A DNA stretch of 64,000 nt, from the NCBI GenBank assembly GCA_030220185.1, contig JASPKZ010008351.1, forward strand, positions 1,798,001 to 1,862,000, given 5' to 3'. Under the pieces are notes generated by a model. The model was not told the DNA's origin, made no database searches, and saw only the letters and a list, made by a program, of their open reading frames with translations. The position numbers and the translations under genes were made by a program. Positions 1 through 10,371 of the stretch are shown in pieces (position 1 is the stretch's first letter; each line of letters starts with the position of its first letter). The DNA comes from Diploptera punctata. Its lineage: Eukaryota; Arthropoda; Insecta; Blattodea; Blaberidae.

Positions 1-167
1 GTTATAAGATTTTCATAGTTACTCATTATAATACGTATTAATTCCTGCTTATAGTATTGAGAGGAGGGAAGATAGTCTTTTTCAAGGGAAAATTTAAATT
101 TTCATTTCACAGGACATGTTTGTTGAAATTATTTTGATATGTGTACATACTTTGACATAATCTTTAT

Positions 168-256
168 GGGAAACCAGATGTATTAAGAACAGTTAAATCT
201 TGTAGACCATGATATGCAGGACATGTGGCATGAATGGGGAATCAATGAGGGGCATA
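168..256 (+). mobile_element. Family 1 non-LTR 3' fragment, left part
   Basis: Matches the C-terminal coding part of the long minus-strand family 1 element at 50690-53455 (the stretch encoding TVKSRRLRWAGHVARMGNE). It is cut at 256 by insertion of a family 2 copy and resumes at 863. Reading frame is decayed. Confidence 0.75.
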
Positions 257-862
257 CCCCTCAGGGGTCCCCATCTAGGGGATATGTGGATGGCGACCAC
301 AAGGTGCCCAAGCTGAGCAAAACATTGCTTCCACTAACTTGTGTTTTGCTCCTTACTTTTATCTTTAACCGATCTGGTATTTCTTCCTTTCTTCCACTTA
401 CTTATACCAGACTCTTTTAACTTTACTATCTAACCTCTCTTGGTTAACTCTTGTTTTTTTCGACCCGACGCTATTAGGGGATCCGAGGGCTAGGGAGTCT
501 TTCCTTTCTTCCATTTCTTCTTTCCTTTATTTTCTTTTTTTCTCCAGAAAAGCCTGACCAGAGGCTATAAGATGGCAGCCCCATCACTGGTCTTGCCTTC
601 CTTTGGCCAGCAACCAATCGAAGGAACTATTATTATGCTTTCAAGTCTTATATGAGAATTTCCAGGAAGGATCAAACTTATGACTAACTAAATTGGAAAC
701 ACCATCTTGAAAGAATGAGTTCAAATCGGATCCCCAAAGCTGTTTATAATTATATACCAAGAGGACGAAGATCTCTGGGCCATCCTATGTAAAGCTGGAG
801 GGAAAATTTTCTATAGCATCGTAACAGGTCTTGGCCTAATACTTGGAAGGAAGAAGAAGAAG
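257..862 (+). mobile_element. Family 2 non-LTR retrotransposon copy, 5'-truncated, with (GAA)n tail
   Basis: Insertion of about 606 bp ending in AAGAAGAAGAAG. It is flanked by a perfect 13-bp target-site duplication, AATGAGGGGCATA at 244-256 and 863-875. The last part encodes a degenerate reverse-transcriptase C-terminal tail (SNRIPKAVYNYIPRGRRSL), shared with copies at 2401-3819, 41340-41772 and 58253-59100. It sits inside a family 1 copy and is therefore younger than it. Confidence 0.85.
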
Positions 863-1062
863 AATGAGGGGCATAAAAACTTTATGTATGAAAATCAGAG
901 GAAAAGTGCCCATTAGGTAGACCAAGAATGAGTTGATAGAATAACATTAATCATGATGAGGGAAGTGAATTATAGAGGGGATGATTAGAAAATATTAGCT
1001 CAGGATGTGGATTATGGAGAGCTTATGTCCAGGTTCCATATACTAGTGAGTTAGTTAGTTTT
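863..1062 (+). mobile_element. Family 1 non-LTR 3' fragment, right part with tail
   Basis: Continuation of the copy at 168-256 after the family 2 insertion. It corresponds to the GRPRMRWENN to MNLRVR end of the family 1 protein and finishes in GTGAGTTAGTTAGTT, a decayed (GTAA)n-type tail. Confidence 0.75.
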
Positions 1063-1329
1063 GGTTATGGGCATATACTTATTGATAAATGTAACATTTT
1101 CATATATGTGCCACATTACACAAATAAGTAAATTTGGGATAGTGTAAACGTAACTAACAGTAGGCCATGTGGTTAGTATTTCCTGCATTTTTACACCTTT
1201 TTCCTTCTGAGCCATTAAAATATTACCAGCAGCATTTTCCTGTTTAATTTCAGTTATCATAACCCTTCTTAACTAACATTCAATTAAACAGAATTTTGAA
1301 TAGAATAATCTCATTTCAAAGTAAATCAA

Positions 1330-1672
1330 ATTAGGAAGGTGATCAAAAAGTTACCATCTCCCCTATGTAACTGCCCCAAAAGTCCACTACAGACAACAAT
1401 ACATCTTCTGACAGAATGTTTACTGTACTCAAGAGACCGGCCTCCTGTTGCAACAACCCAAACACTACCTCAGATACTACAGCACCACATCAACACCATC
1501 ACAGCGACGAACTTCATCACCAACATCTTCTGCTAACCAAGAATAAACTCTTGAACAATCAAACTGCAGCAAGACAAAATGTAAATGTATGTAAATAACT
1601 GTAAATATCCCGTGATATGCCCATGGTAAAACACGTGTTGAAATTATAATGTAATAAAATATATAAAAAAAA
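1330..1672 (+). pseudogene. 3' end of an RNase H/zinc-knuckle type non-LTR retrotransposon
   Basis: Translation at 1339-1536 shows a CxC...H...C pattern (SPLCNCPKSPLQTTIHLLTE followed by C and an R about ten residues on). This resembles the C-terminal zinc knuckle of R1/LOA/I-type ORF2 proteins. Downstream are AATAAA-like sequence and an A-rich run ending near 1672, as expected for a poly(A)-tailed 3' end. There is no reverse-transcriptase core, so this is a 5'-truncated relic. The clade is uncertain. Confidence 0.55.
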
Positions 1673-2389
1673 GGTTTCTTAACTTTTGGAATGTGGTTTG
1701 AAGTCCTATTGATTTCCATTACATTCTGAATATTTTTTTTAAATGTCTAGTTAATTGAATTAAAAATAATAATTAATATTATATTTATTAATTTAAAAAA
1801 CATGTCAGTGTGCTTATAAAAGCTTCAGTTTAAGTATAAAGAGTATTACTGTTGGTTATTACAAGTAGTTACATATGACTTCTCTTTTGTTTCGCAGTAT
1901 ATTGATATAAGATTAATTTTCAGAGTAATATTTTTAAAAGGTAGAAGTTATGAAAGATTATAGCATTCAAGGCTCGTTTTAGAAGGTCCTGTTTCAATCT
2001 ATGAGCTGGCCAACTTGATTTTTTGTTTTTACAGATTTTCTTAGTATTAAAGACAACTTTTGGGTTGCAATTTCCTTAGGACTAATCATTAATCATCATG
2101 ACGGTCATTCAATAGATGTTTGATTTAAATATCAAACTTTTGGAGTAAACCTAAGTATGTTTAGAAGGCATGCCCTGCATATTAACAACATTGGTTCATC
2201 AGATGGGAGTCCCCTTAGTGCTTCCAAAAATAGGAGGCTATATGCCATCTCCGAGTTTCATCATCTCTCTTCTCTTCATCATCAATCCATCTATATTACA
2301 CAAATTCACATACAATCATTATAATCTTTCTGCACATATTAGAGATAGATAGATATCCTACGCAGGGTACCAGGGTTATTCATAAAATT
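1673..2389. other. Unannotated AT-rich stretch
   Basis: No credible gene or repeat boundary seen; a short GATA run lies near 2343-2354. Confidence 0.5.
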
Positions 2390-2400
2390 AAAAATAGACT

Positions 2401-3819
2401 CCTCTCAGGGGTCCTCATCTAGGGGATATAATAATAATAATAATGATTTATTTTAGCTGGCAGAGTTAAGGCCATAAGGCCTTCTCTTCCACTCAACCAG
2501 CGAATAGTAAAATTATACAAAAATTACTTACAAATTACAATTTAAGATATTATTAAAATACAGACTAAACAAGATACAATGATGATGTAATCTAATACTA
2601 GCTAATACTAACAAAAACATAGAATATAATAAAATTAAAATGATATAAAATAAAGTAAGTAGCTTCCTAGATGATTATTAATGGAATGCTCTACATAGTT
2701 GTTATGCAGTTAATGTTTTCATTGTGTCGAACTTAAGATATCAGTTAATTTGGATTTAAATAATGATAGCGATTGACAGTCCCTGACATGACTGGGAAGT
2801 GAGTTCCATGCTCTAGCCATAGATATTGTGTAAGATTCAGAGTATAGACAGGTCCTGTGTTGTGGTATCAAAAGTAAAGAAGAGTCTTGTGATCTTGTTC
2901 CTAAATTGTGATGAGCCGATAAATAAGTTGGTAAATATGTGTGCAGAATTTGGAATAGTAAGGTATGTGAATGTAAAGTTCTTCTGTCATTTAGGCGTAG
3001 CCATGATAAGGCCTGAAATGAAGGAGACACGTGGTCATAACGACGGAGATTGAATATAAATTGAATGCACGCATTATGAGCACACTGTAGTCTGTCAGAT
3101 AGATCAGTTGTCAGATTAGTCAGTAGTATGTCGCAGTAGTCGAAGTGTGGCATTATAAGAGTCTGTACAAGTATTTGTTTTAATTTTGTAGGAAGGAAGT
3201 TTTTAAAACTATTTAGGGAGTGAAGAATTGAGAACACTTTCTTGCAGGTATTATTCACCTGGATTTTCCAGTCTAGGTGTTGGTCCATATAGATACCCAG
3301 ATTTTTTACTACTGAGCTGTAGGGGATGTTTTTGTCATTTAGGAGAATGGTAGGGATATTTTCGTAATTTATAATGCTTTGGATTCGCCGATGTCCTATA
3401 ATTATGCACTGTGTCTTGTCAGCATTATGTGGATGGCGATCACAAGGTGCCCAAGCTGTGCAAAACATTTCTTCCACTTACTTGTGTTTTGCACTCTTTT
3501 AACTTTACTATCTAACCTCTCTTGGTTAACTCTTGTTTTTTCGACACCGATGCTATTAGGGCATCCGAGGGCTAGGGAGTCTTTCCTTTCTTCCATTTCT
3601 TCTTTCCTTTATTTTCTTTTCTTCTCCAGAAAAGCCTGACCAGAGGCTATACGATGGCAGCCCCATCACTGGTCTTCCCTTCCTTTGGCCAGCAACCAAT
3701 CGAAGGGACTATTATTATGCTTTCAAGTCTTATACGAGAATTTCCCTCAAACGCTGGAGGGAAAATTTTCTATAGGATCGTAACAGGCCTTGGCCTAATA
3801 CTTGGAAGGAAGAAGAAGA
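2401..3819 (+). mobile_element. Family 2 non-LTR copy interrupted by a CR1/jockey-like insertion
   Basis: The first ~30 bp (2401-2430) and then 3424-3819 align with the family 2 copies at 257-862 and 58253-59100. The middle is a minus-strand insertion. The whole is flanked by AAAAATAGACT at 2390-2400 and 3820-3830, an 11-bp TSD. It ends in (GAA)n like the other copies. Confidence 0.8.
2431..3423 (-). mobile_element. CR1/jockey-like non-LTR 3' fragment with (ATT)n tail
   Basis: Minus-strand reading frame (about 3425 down to 2719) encodes the end of a reverse transcriptase (NADKTQ, then LGIYMDQHLDW) and a C-terminal domain with HNACIQFIFNLRRYDHVSP and MARAWNSLPSHVRD. The 3' UTR carries GGCCTTATGGCCTTAACTCT and ends in an ATT-type run at 2431-2445. 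The same 3' end occurs at 29019-29298, and a relative is at 12900-13758. The coding part is open for about 230 codons, so it is fairly young. Confidence 0.8.
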
Positions 3820-3980
3820 AAAAATAGACTATATTCACACCATCTATCTGGCAAGTATAGAATCTGAACAAATAAAAAAAATCAGTGGTCTATTATTAGG
3901 CATACTGTAATTACTTTTTAAACATTCTATCTACATTTTGTTTAGTTGTTTCTTGACTCACCTCATACTTCTTAACTCCC

Positions 3981-4025
3981 TGGCATATCTAGATTTCGTC
4001 ACTGTATTTGTGACATTCTCAATGC
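3981..4025 (-). ncRNA. Hammerhead ribozyme-like motif (G, intact arm)
   Basis: On the minus strand: stem I GCA/UGC; core UUGAGAA at 4022-4016 (C3 and G8 replaced by U3 and A8, which can still pair); one extra U; stem II GUCAC/GUGAC with a 7-nt loop; GAAA at 3997-3994; then self-complementary stem III AUCUAGAU ending in the cleavage-type UA. The core change may reduce activity. Fold inferred by eye. Confidence 0.5.
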
Positions 4026-4049
4026 TGTTCACGTTCACAACTGTGAAAA

Positions 4050-4094
4050 GCATTGAGAATGTCACAAATACAATGACAAAATCTAGATATGCCA
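4050..4094 (+). ncRNA. Hammerhead ribozyme-like motif (G, decayed arm)
   Basis: Mirror copy of the motif at 3981-4025. GUGAC-GAAA has become AUGAC-AAAA by two G-to-A changes, one of them at a former CpG. The conserved G12 is lost, so this arm should be inactive. Confidence 0.45.
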
Positions 4095-4195
4095 GGGAGT
4101 TAAGAAGTATGAGACGAGTCAAGAAACAACTAAACAAAATTAAAATAAACCTCATAGTGTTATTTCCTACCTACAAAACTTAATTCTATCTACAT

Positions 4196-4849
4196 ATTGT
4201 TGGTAATACCGTGACAGTGCTTGATTTTTTAATGGCAAGTCATTGTCAGAGTGTCTGCAAACAATATTAACAATTTTGCTAGTCATAATGGCACTTAGAA
4301 GAACATAATTCCAGTTTTAAGTTCATGTTCCTTTGCATAAAAACTCTAGTGCTTTTTTCTTGTGAGAATATAAAAGAGACACGTAGAACTGTAAGATTAT
4401 CTAAACAATAATAAAGCATGATCTCATGCAAGTGATTATTCTAGGTTTTTCATTGATATCAGCGCCACAAATTCAACAAATTTTTTCGATGCACCACTTA
4501 TATATTTGTGGAATCTAATTTTGAATGAAATCTCGTAAAAACAAACGTAAACACAAAAATCAATCATCATGTATGTCATTGTTTCCATAATTTACATCAT
4601 TACACAAGAAAAAAGGTAAATTTTATATATTTACAAGTATAATGAATATTTAGATTGAGAAAGCAATAATAATACTAATAATAATATAGTCATCTTGGTG
4701 AAATAATTCAGGAAAATGGAATTGAAACTAAAGCCAATAAAAGTAGATGTCAAAAACTGGAAACAGCATTTCGGCTTACTCACAACACTTATAATAAAAA
4801 TGCATATCTTTACATACAAAATTACGACACTATAACACTGTAATTAAAC
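4196..4849. other. Unannotated AT-rich stretch
   Basis: No supported gene; a short AAT-rich run lies around 4660-4688. Confidence 0.5.
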
Positions 4850-5010
4850 CAGAGTGCTTCTGTGGAGAAGAAACATTAATTTTGAACAGAAAAAAAGATA
4901 TTGAAAATATAGTGAAAAAATAATGCAAAATTATAAGAAAAGTTTTAGGTCCACAAGTCATAGGTGAAGCATTTAGACTCAGAAGTAAAAAGGAAATAAA
5001 AATACTCATA
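4850..5010 (+). pseudogene. Family 4 non-LTR reverse-transcriptase C-terminal fragment, left part
   Basis: Translates, with stops, to a CFCGEETLILNRK ... RKVLGPQ ... FRLRSKKEIK segment. This is typical of the region after the RT domain in RTE-like elements. It is broken by insertion of a family 3 copy at 5011 and a palindrome at 5898, and resumes at 6105. Confidence 0.6.
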
Positions 5011-5864
5011 ATGGAAACAAAGCTGCAAAGGTATGGGGATCCCAATAGGCAATAAATTTTTGCTGACATTACAATTTGCCGATGATCAACTGGTTTTAGC
5101 GCAGGACAATTTTGATATGGAATTCATGATAAAAAGGTGGAAAAGCACATATGAATCATGGGGTCTCACAGTAAATTTACAAAAAACAGAATATCTGGCA
5201 ATAAATAGCAATGAAAGAGAAAACTTAGTATTGGAAGATGGAATCCAAATAAAGCAAGTGAAACAAACTAAATATTTGGGAATGATTATGGATAACATCG
5301 AAGGTATAGGCAAAGAGAACATAAAACATAGAATTGAATTGAGTAGCAAAATAATATCATCATTAAATTCCATATGGTGGGATAAGCATATTTGGAAAGA
5401 CACAAAAAAATATATTGGTAAAACATTGGTGGAATCTGTTGCAATGTACGGAAGTGAGGTATGGACAATCAATAAGTACTACAAGAATAGACTAATAGCT
5501 CTAGAAATGGATTATTTACGAAGAAGTGCCAGAAAGTCTAGATTAGAACGTGTCACAAATAAGGAAATTAGAAACAAAATGGAAGCAGAGAAAAGCATAA
5601 TTGAAAGAATTGAGGAAAAGGAATTAAAGTGGTTAGGACATGTTTTAAGAATGGAAGATGAGCGATGGCCGAAGCAACTATATGAATGGCATCCTAACAG
5701 AAAGAAGAAAAGAGGAAGACCAAGGTTAACATGGAAGGAAAACATGAAGACAGTAATGCAAGCTAGAGGGCTAAGCATCGAAGATGCCCAAGACCGTAGG
5801 CTTTGGAGGTTTGGCACGGGAAGACGGCAGCAGCTGTAAAAACCCGAAGATAGATAGAGAATAG
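5011..5864 (+). mobile_element. Family 3 non-LTR retrotransposon 3' half with (GATA)n tail
   Basis: Flanked by a 12-bp TSD (AAAATACTCATA at 4999-5010 and 5865-5876). An open frame at 5033-5839 encodes 268 residues starting inside the reverse transcriptase. FADDQLVLAQD is the catalytic YxDD-type box, followed by TVNLQKTEYLAI, LGMIMD, the GSEVWTINK segment and GRPRLTWKENM near the C-terminus. The stop is followed by AGATAGATAGAG. It is 5'-truncated but the frame is uninterrupted, so it is probably a recent insertion. A close minus-strand copy lies at 46131-46599. Confidence 0.85.
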
Positions 5865-5897
5865 AAAATACTCATATATACAGACATTCATAGTGAT

Positions 5898-6104
5898 GTT
5901 TTTATTATTAATTTCATACATCTCAATGATGGATAAATCATATTTAAAGAGAAAAATTATACGCTCAGACCGGGACCCTTGGTTTTCTAGTCCAAGTGCT
6001 CTACCATTTGAGCTACCTGAGCTCAGGTAGCTCAAATGGTTGAGCACTTGGACTAGAAAACCAAGGGTCCCGGTCTGAGCGTATAATTTTTCTCTTTAAA
6101 TATG
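5898..6104. mobile_element. Zero-spacer palindrome of two tRNA-like units, with 12-bp TSD
   Basis: Positions 5939-6104 form an inverted repeat with 83-bp arms meeting at GAGCTC and one mismatch that I can see. Each arm contains a tRNA-like unit in head-to-head orientation: an A-box-like TAGCTCAAATGGT, then GAGCACTTGG, and CCAAGGGTCCCGG. A 41-bp unpaired segment (5898-5938) lies on the left only. ATTCATAGTGAT is duplicated at 5886-5897 and 6105-6116. The anticodon loop is oversized and the T-arm is not canonical, so a working tRNA is unlikely. Confidence 0.7.
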
Positions 6105-6440
6105 ATTCATAGTGATATTAGAAAACGAAGGTTAAAATTTTATGGCCATATTAAACGAATGAACTCAAATAGGCTTACAAAACAGATAATGGAATTGTAC
6201 AAAAACAGAAGTAAAGCTCCAGTGGATTGACGAAGTCAAAAAGGACTTAAAATTGGCAGGAATTACTAAAGAAGATATCCCAAAGAGAGATATATTTAGA
6301 ATTAAGGTGAATAAGTGGCAAGTTGACCAAGAGGACAAACCGAAGAAAAAAACTGGGACAACTTGGACAGATGATAGAAAACAAACTCATGGCAAAAGAA
6401 TGAAAGAAATTTGGGCTCAAAGGAAACGCCTCTAAGTACT
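6105..6440 (+). pseudogene. Family 4 non-LTR RT C-terminal fragment, right part
   Basis: Continues 4850-5010 after the two insertions. It encodes RKRRLKFYGHIKRMNSNRLT, then WIDEVKKDLKLAGITKEDI and RDIFRIKV, and a basic end to the stop near 6435. This is the usual C-terminal tail after the RT domain. A frameshift is needed near 6225. Confidence 0.6.
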
Positions 6441-7324
6441 TTGCATAGTCCTACATGGGCTCATCTGCAATCAAAAAAAAAAATATATGTAGTCAGTTTT
6501 ATTTTGAATCTATTCCTTCAAAATGTTCATCCTTTTTTCCTGAAACAGATGTTTAAAGAATGTTAATACAGAGTATTATATTGAATTTTATTTACGATTT
6601 TACTATTATAACGTACAGTCATTTGGAATTGTAAATTAAAATATTTTGTTTTGCAGCATAATGTAGGTCTATACTGCAATATGTCAGACTATTGTATATT
6701 TCAGTCTATGGGATTCGGATACAGAATGCAAAATATTCTCAGAATTCATTATAATTATTAATTACTATTTCGATCTAGTGATTAATCCTTATTGTTTCAC
6801 CATAGAAGTTCCCTGTGAGAAATTTTGAAATATTTTCTGCATTAAGTTCAACCGCATTAGGAATGCATGAGAGTTTTCAAATACTAATAGAGTAGCCTAG
6901 TTTTTTTTCCGGATATGAGTCAAGAGTCTAATTGAAATCACAATCCTAACTTTGAAAATGCTTACAGTTTTGTAGATATACAGGTTATCTACTAAGACTA
7001 AACATAAATTCTGGACCATGGCTGATCCATCTATGGCATTATATGTCGGAGCAGAGTTAAGGATGTCAACTATTATAATGGATGGCATTATTATCATCCA
7101 GTGTGTAAGAGCTGTGCTCACCCAGCATTGTTAGGAATGTGAGTAGCTATTATAAATACCAGCTCCAGATTGAGAAAGCCAGCTATAATGGCTGAGGTCC
7201 TAAATGTCGTCCCTAGACTGGCTAAATGATCATCCACCTCTGTGATTGACACAACATATGATTGTAAGACCAGGAAAGATTGATAGGCCAAAGACCTATG
7301 TCTGTTGCACAATAGAGTTAAGTC
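6441..7324. other. Unannotated stretch
   Basis: AT-rich with no coherent coding or repeat structure that I can define. Confidence 0.45.
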
Positions 7325-7490
7325 TTCATTCATTCATTCATTTTGTTCTGCTCAAGAGCAGGTCTTTCACTGCAAACTCAGCATTCTCCACTCTTTCCTT
7401 TTACCGTGGAAAGACTCATCATGCCATGTTTCCAGCTTTACTAGGGATATATAAGTGTGGTAGCTTCCTGTGTTTTTCCACACCCCACTC
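7325..7490 (-). mobile_element. SINE1 3' fragment
   Basis: The reverse complement matches the 3' part of the SINE1 copy at 14982-15313: the GGAAGCTACCACAC segment, CTAGTAAAGCTG, and GCAGTGAAAGACCTGC. It ends in a TTCA/TGAA tetranucleotide tail at 7325-7344. The tRNA-like head is missing. Confidence 0.6.
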
Positions 7491-7689
7491 TCTCTTTTGC
7501 ATCATAAAATCTTAAAAGAAGGTCTCGAGGAGGCCCCAACTTGGAGGTGAGGAGAATGGATTTGGCTAAGTTAGACCCTCCGGACTTCACCGAAATTCAC
7601 CCCAGAGGTTAAATATCCGTTCCATCAGGGTTTTTGACCAGATCAAGGATCTGGAAATCCCAATTAGCCTCAGCCCCCCAAGTCATCAT

Positions 7690-8075
7690 AATCATCATTA
7701 ATAACAATCGGGGATTAGACCATTGGGTCTGATCTGCTTCAGGATAGAAATTGGTCCCTCCATCGCTTCTTAAGTCGTCCAAGGTCTCTTTGCCCAGTGG
7801 GTCTGTAGTTGAATGGCCTCAGAGGTAGTCTACTCTAAAAAAGGTGTTCATGCTATTAGGCTAAATATTTTGGTATATTTTGATGGTTTCAGTGATTACT
7901 GATATTTTGAGAGTTGTGCAGATATCTTCATTTCACATGTGCTCATAAAGCGTGTAACCCGCTAAAGGTCTTAATGACTTAATTTCTGCAGCTACTATCC
8001 TACTTAATTTGCCTGTAGTAAGAATTCAGGTTTCAGAGCCATAAAATAGAGTTAGGAGAGCTGTTATTTAAAAAA
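7690..8075 (-). pseudogene. Non-LTR RT C-terminal fragment, ATG/GAT-tailed
   Basis: The minus strand reads YGSETWIL, then AAEIKSLRPLAGYTLYEH and NEDICTTLKIS, with stops and shifts, followed by an ATGATGATTATGATG tail. This matches the post-RT domain of RTE-like elements such as those at 47590-47945 and 32340-32690. Confidence 0.6.
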
Positions 8076-8211
8076 ATTGTATCTGGGCATACTTTTCTGA
8101 GAAGAGTGTTTTTTTGTTGTTCCCATAAGTTTTTGGAATTTTATCAATTTTATGTCTATGTTTTTACATGTGTCATAGGAAAGGTAAGTAAAGTGGTTAA
8201 CTTGTTCTATT

Positions 8212-8463
8212 GCATCTTTCTTTTTCTTTCTCTTTCTTTCTTTTTCTTTCTTTCTTTCTTTTTCTTTCTCTTTCTTTCTTTTTCTTCCTTTCTCTTTCTT
8301 TTTCTTTCTCTTTCTTTCTTTTTCTTTCTCTTTCTTTCTCTTTCTTTCTTTTTCTTTCTTTCTCTTTCTCTTTCTTTCTTTCTCTCCCTCTTTCTTTCTT
8401 TCTCTTTCTTTCTTTCTTTCTCTTTCTTTCTTTCTTTCTTTGTTTGTTTGTTTCTTTCTTTCT
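8212..8463. repeat. (TTTC)n microsatellite
   Basis: About 250 bp of interrupted TTTC/TTTTTC repeats. It lies directly at the 3' end of a minus-strand SINE1b and may be its expanded tail. The lysine- or serine-rich ORFs here are low-complexity artefacts. Confidence 0.9.
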
Positions 8464-8845
8464 TTTGCAAATGCCCCAGGTTGTCTTTCGCCATTCTGGT
8501 GTTCTCTCATGACATGGCGTAGTTGTAACCAACTTCTGAGGTTGGGGCACCTGGAAGGCGGGGTTACGTTGCCCCGATGATATGATGGGTGATGATGATA
8601 GTGGTGCGCCAGGAGAGTCCCTAATCCTAAGCTTAATCTAAGATGAATATGAATGATGATGATTGCGATGGCCATATGATTTCAGGGACCGTTTGGACCT
8701 TTTAAAGTTTTCCTGACATTTGTCTTATAGGTGAGGAAAAACCCCGATAAAAACCTCACCCAGAAAAACTGTCCCAACCGGGGATCGAACCCGGGCCCGC
8801 TGCGTTACAAGGCAGCACGCTACGTCGAGACCACAGTTGTGGACT
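8464..8845 (-). mobile_element. SINE1b, tRNA-derived SINE
   Basis: Minus strand: tRNA-like head with GAGGTAGCG-type A box (decayed) and a GGGTTCGATCCCC-type B box (8783-8797), then a body ending at the (GAAA)n tract. A near-full copy with clean TSDs is at 54217-54598. TTCTATT occurs outside both ends of SINE plus microsatellite (about 8205 and 8847), a weak TSD candidate. Confidence 0.75.
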
Positions 8846-9267
8846 TCTATTATATTGTTGTTAATAACAATTTTGGTTCATATTCCCTTGAAATGCCATA
8901 GGAAAGAAATAGAGTTTAGTACTAATTAAAAATTGGTATTTTAACTACTTTCTGGTAAAATTGGGGAAATATGAAGATTTCACTGAATAAAAATGTAATT
9001 AATTTGTTTACTATGTTTATTTTAAATTGACTACAAATATTAGTATAAAACATTTTCATGTGTAGTATCCATTTTAATGCTTTTAAGAACATTTCGAAAG
9101 GACGGCTAATGTATAATTAAGAGTATTTTATACATTTATTAATTTGTACTAAGTAAAAGTCTGATTTGAAAGTTACCTTTGTTTTGACTACGTGCATTAC
9201 TTTAATGATATTGCTTAAATTAACGGCTGATTCATTATGTTTCCGAATCACGCCATAGCATAGTTTT
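8846..9267. other. Unannotated AT-rich stretch
   Basis: No supported feature. Confidence 0.45.
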
Positions 9268-9535
9268 TAAACTGGCGACTCAGCGTCTAACGGAAATGAG
9301 TACCAGACTGTTCTGGGGGTAAAGATGGTCGTCACGCAGGGCTGGTATATGTTGTGCCCTGGGATCGACTCATCCTCTAACAGAAATGAGTACATGCTGT
9401 TCTAGGGGTAACGATAATCGTCATGCAGGGCTGACATTCTTGCCGATTGTCTAGAAAAAACGGGAGCCTTAACCTCGTACTACCCCAATGGCCTCCTGAG
9501 GCGGCCTGTAGGGGAATGACTTTACATTTCATTGT
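9268..9535 (+). mobile_element. SINE2 body with internal tandem duplication
   Basis: Matches the body of SINE2 at 28599-28883 and 63480-63762 (GAAATGAGTACCAG ... GTCACGCAGGGCTG ... GCCGATTGTCTAGAAAA ... GGCCTCCTGAGG). The segment running from the first GACTCAGCG to the first GCAGGGCTG recurs immediately, about 87-90 bp on. The tRNA-like head is absent. Confidence 0.7.
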
Positions 9536-10371
9536 GTGGTCTTTTAAAATAAAAATTGGACCTTTTCAGATTCAAAGATAGGTAGTACTTTATCTACCGT
9601 CTCTTAATTGAGGTCTTTAGCATCGATATTCAAGGGCCGGGTCAGAGGCATATTACTTCAAGTTTACGCACCGTTATTCTAAATCTCGAAAATCAGGACT
9701 TTGACTTCCTTTCTGAAGGAAATCACTCTTAGGATTTTTACGCTCTTAAAAATCGGTAGGCCTCTGCTCACCAACCAAAAGCGAGCATGGCTATGATTAG
9801 TCGTCATTCTGCATCAACACATGCAGTATTTGGAAGACAAGTTTCTTCGTCATTGCAACAAGTCAGTCTCGTTCTCTTGAATGCAAATGTAAAAAAAAAG
9901 ACGGCGTGCGTCTATTTATAGAGTGGTTTGGTTTGGAATCACGCCAGAGGGCGCTATTTTATTGTTGGGCATTTGTTGATATTCTGGCTGCGTCGTGAAA
10001 ATCTCTTCAGCCAAGCAACGAAGCAGTTTACTTCTATTTGGGGTTTCTTTAAATAATTCGCAGATATTTTAGAGTGGACTGTACGATTAAAATAAAACTA
10101 CAGGTCAACACACGCAAGGAATCACCTGACCACAGCACCGATCTCATAGTTCGAAGTTTATTGAATTTAACTTACAAATGAGCAACATTTTAAGAAATAT
10201 AAATGAGATATTATTTCATATTAGGTATTTATATCCGCTGATATGTTTTGAAGACAATTGTAGATTTAATTAAACGCTTATTTAATATTCCTAACAATTC
10301 TCCAGGAATTAAAAACAAGAAAAGAAAGTAATGCGGAAAGGGATTTAAAATATTTTCACTCGTGATTTATA
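9536..10371. other. Unannotated stretch
   Basis: No coding signal or repeat boundary that I can support. Confidence 0.45.

Larger units (their letters stand above)
3937..4182. mobile_element. Palindromic retro-insertion G carrying hammerhead-like motifs
   Basis: Flanked by a 13-bp TSD (ATTCTATCTACAT at 3924-3936 and 4183-4195). Inside, near-perfect inverted arms run from about 3935 to 4032 and 4043 to 4140 around a ~10-nt loop. A 42-bp tail at 4141-4182 is present on the right side only. Inverted terminal copies plus a one-sided 30-40 bp tail is the arrangement described for Penelope-like elements. No protein is encoded; the ORFs spanning it are shadows of the palindrome. Confidence 0.7.

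Noticed and set aside
5086..5817. Minus-strand ORFs opposite the family 3 LINE
   Set aside because: Shadows of the RT frame; the plus strand has the RT motifs.
5939..6104. Possible functional tRNA genes
   Set aside because: Anticodon loop too long, T-arm not canonical, and the two units form a retro-inserted palindrome.
8064..8675. Long Lys/Glu/Arg-rich and Ser/Phe-rich ORFs on both strands
   Set aside because: Produced by the (TTTC)n microsatellite and adjoining SINE; low-complexity translation with no domain.
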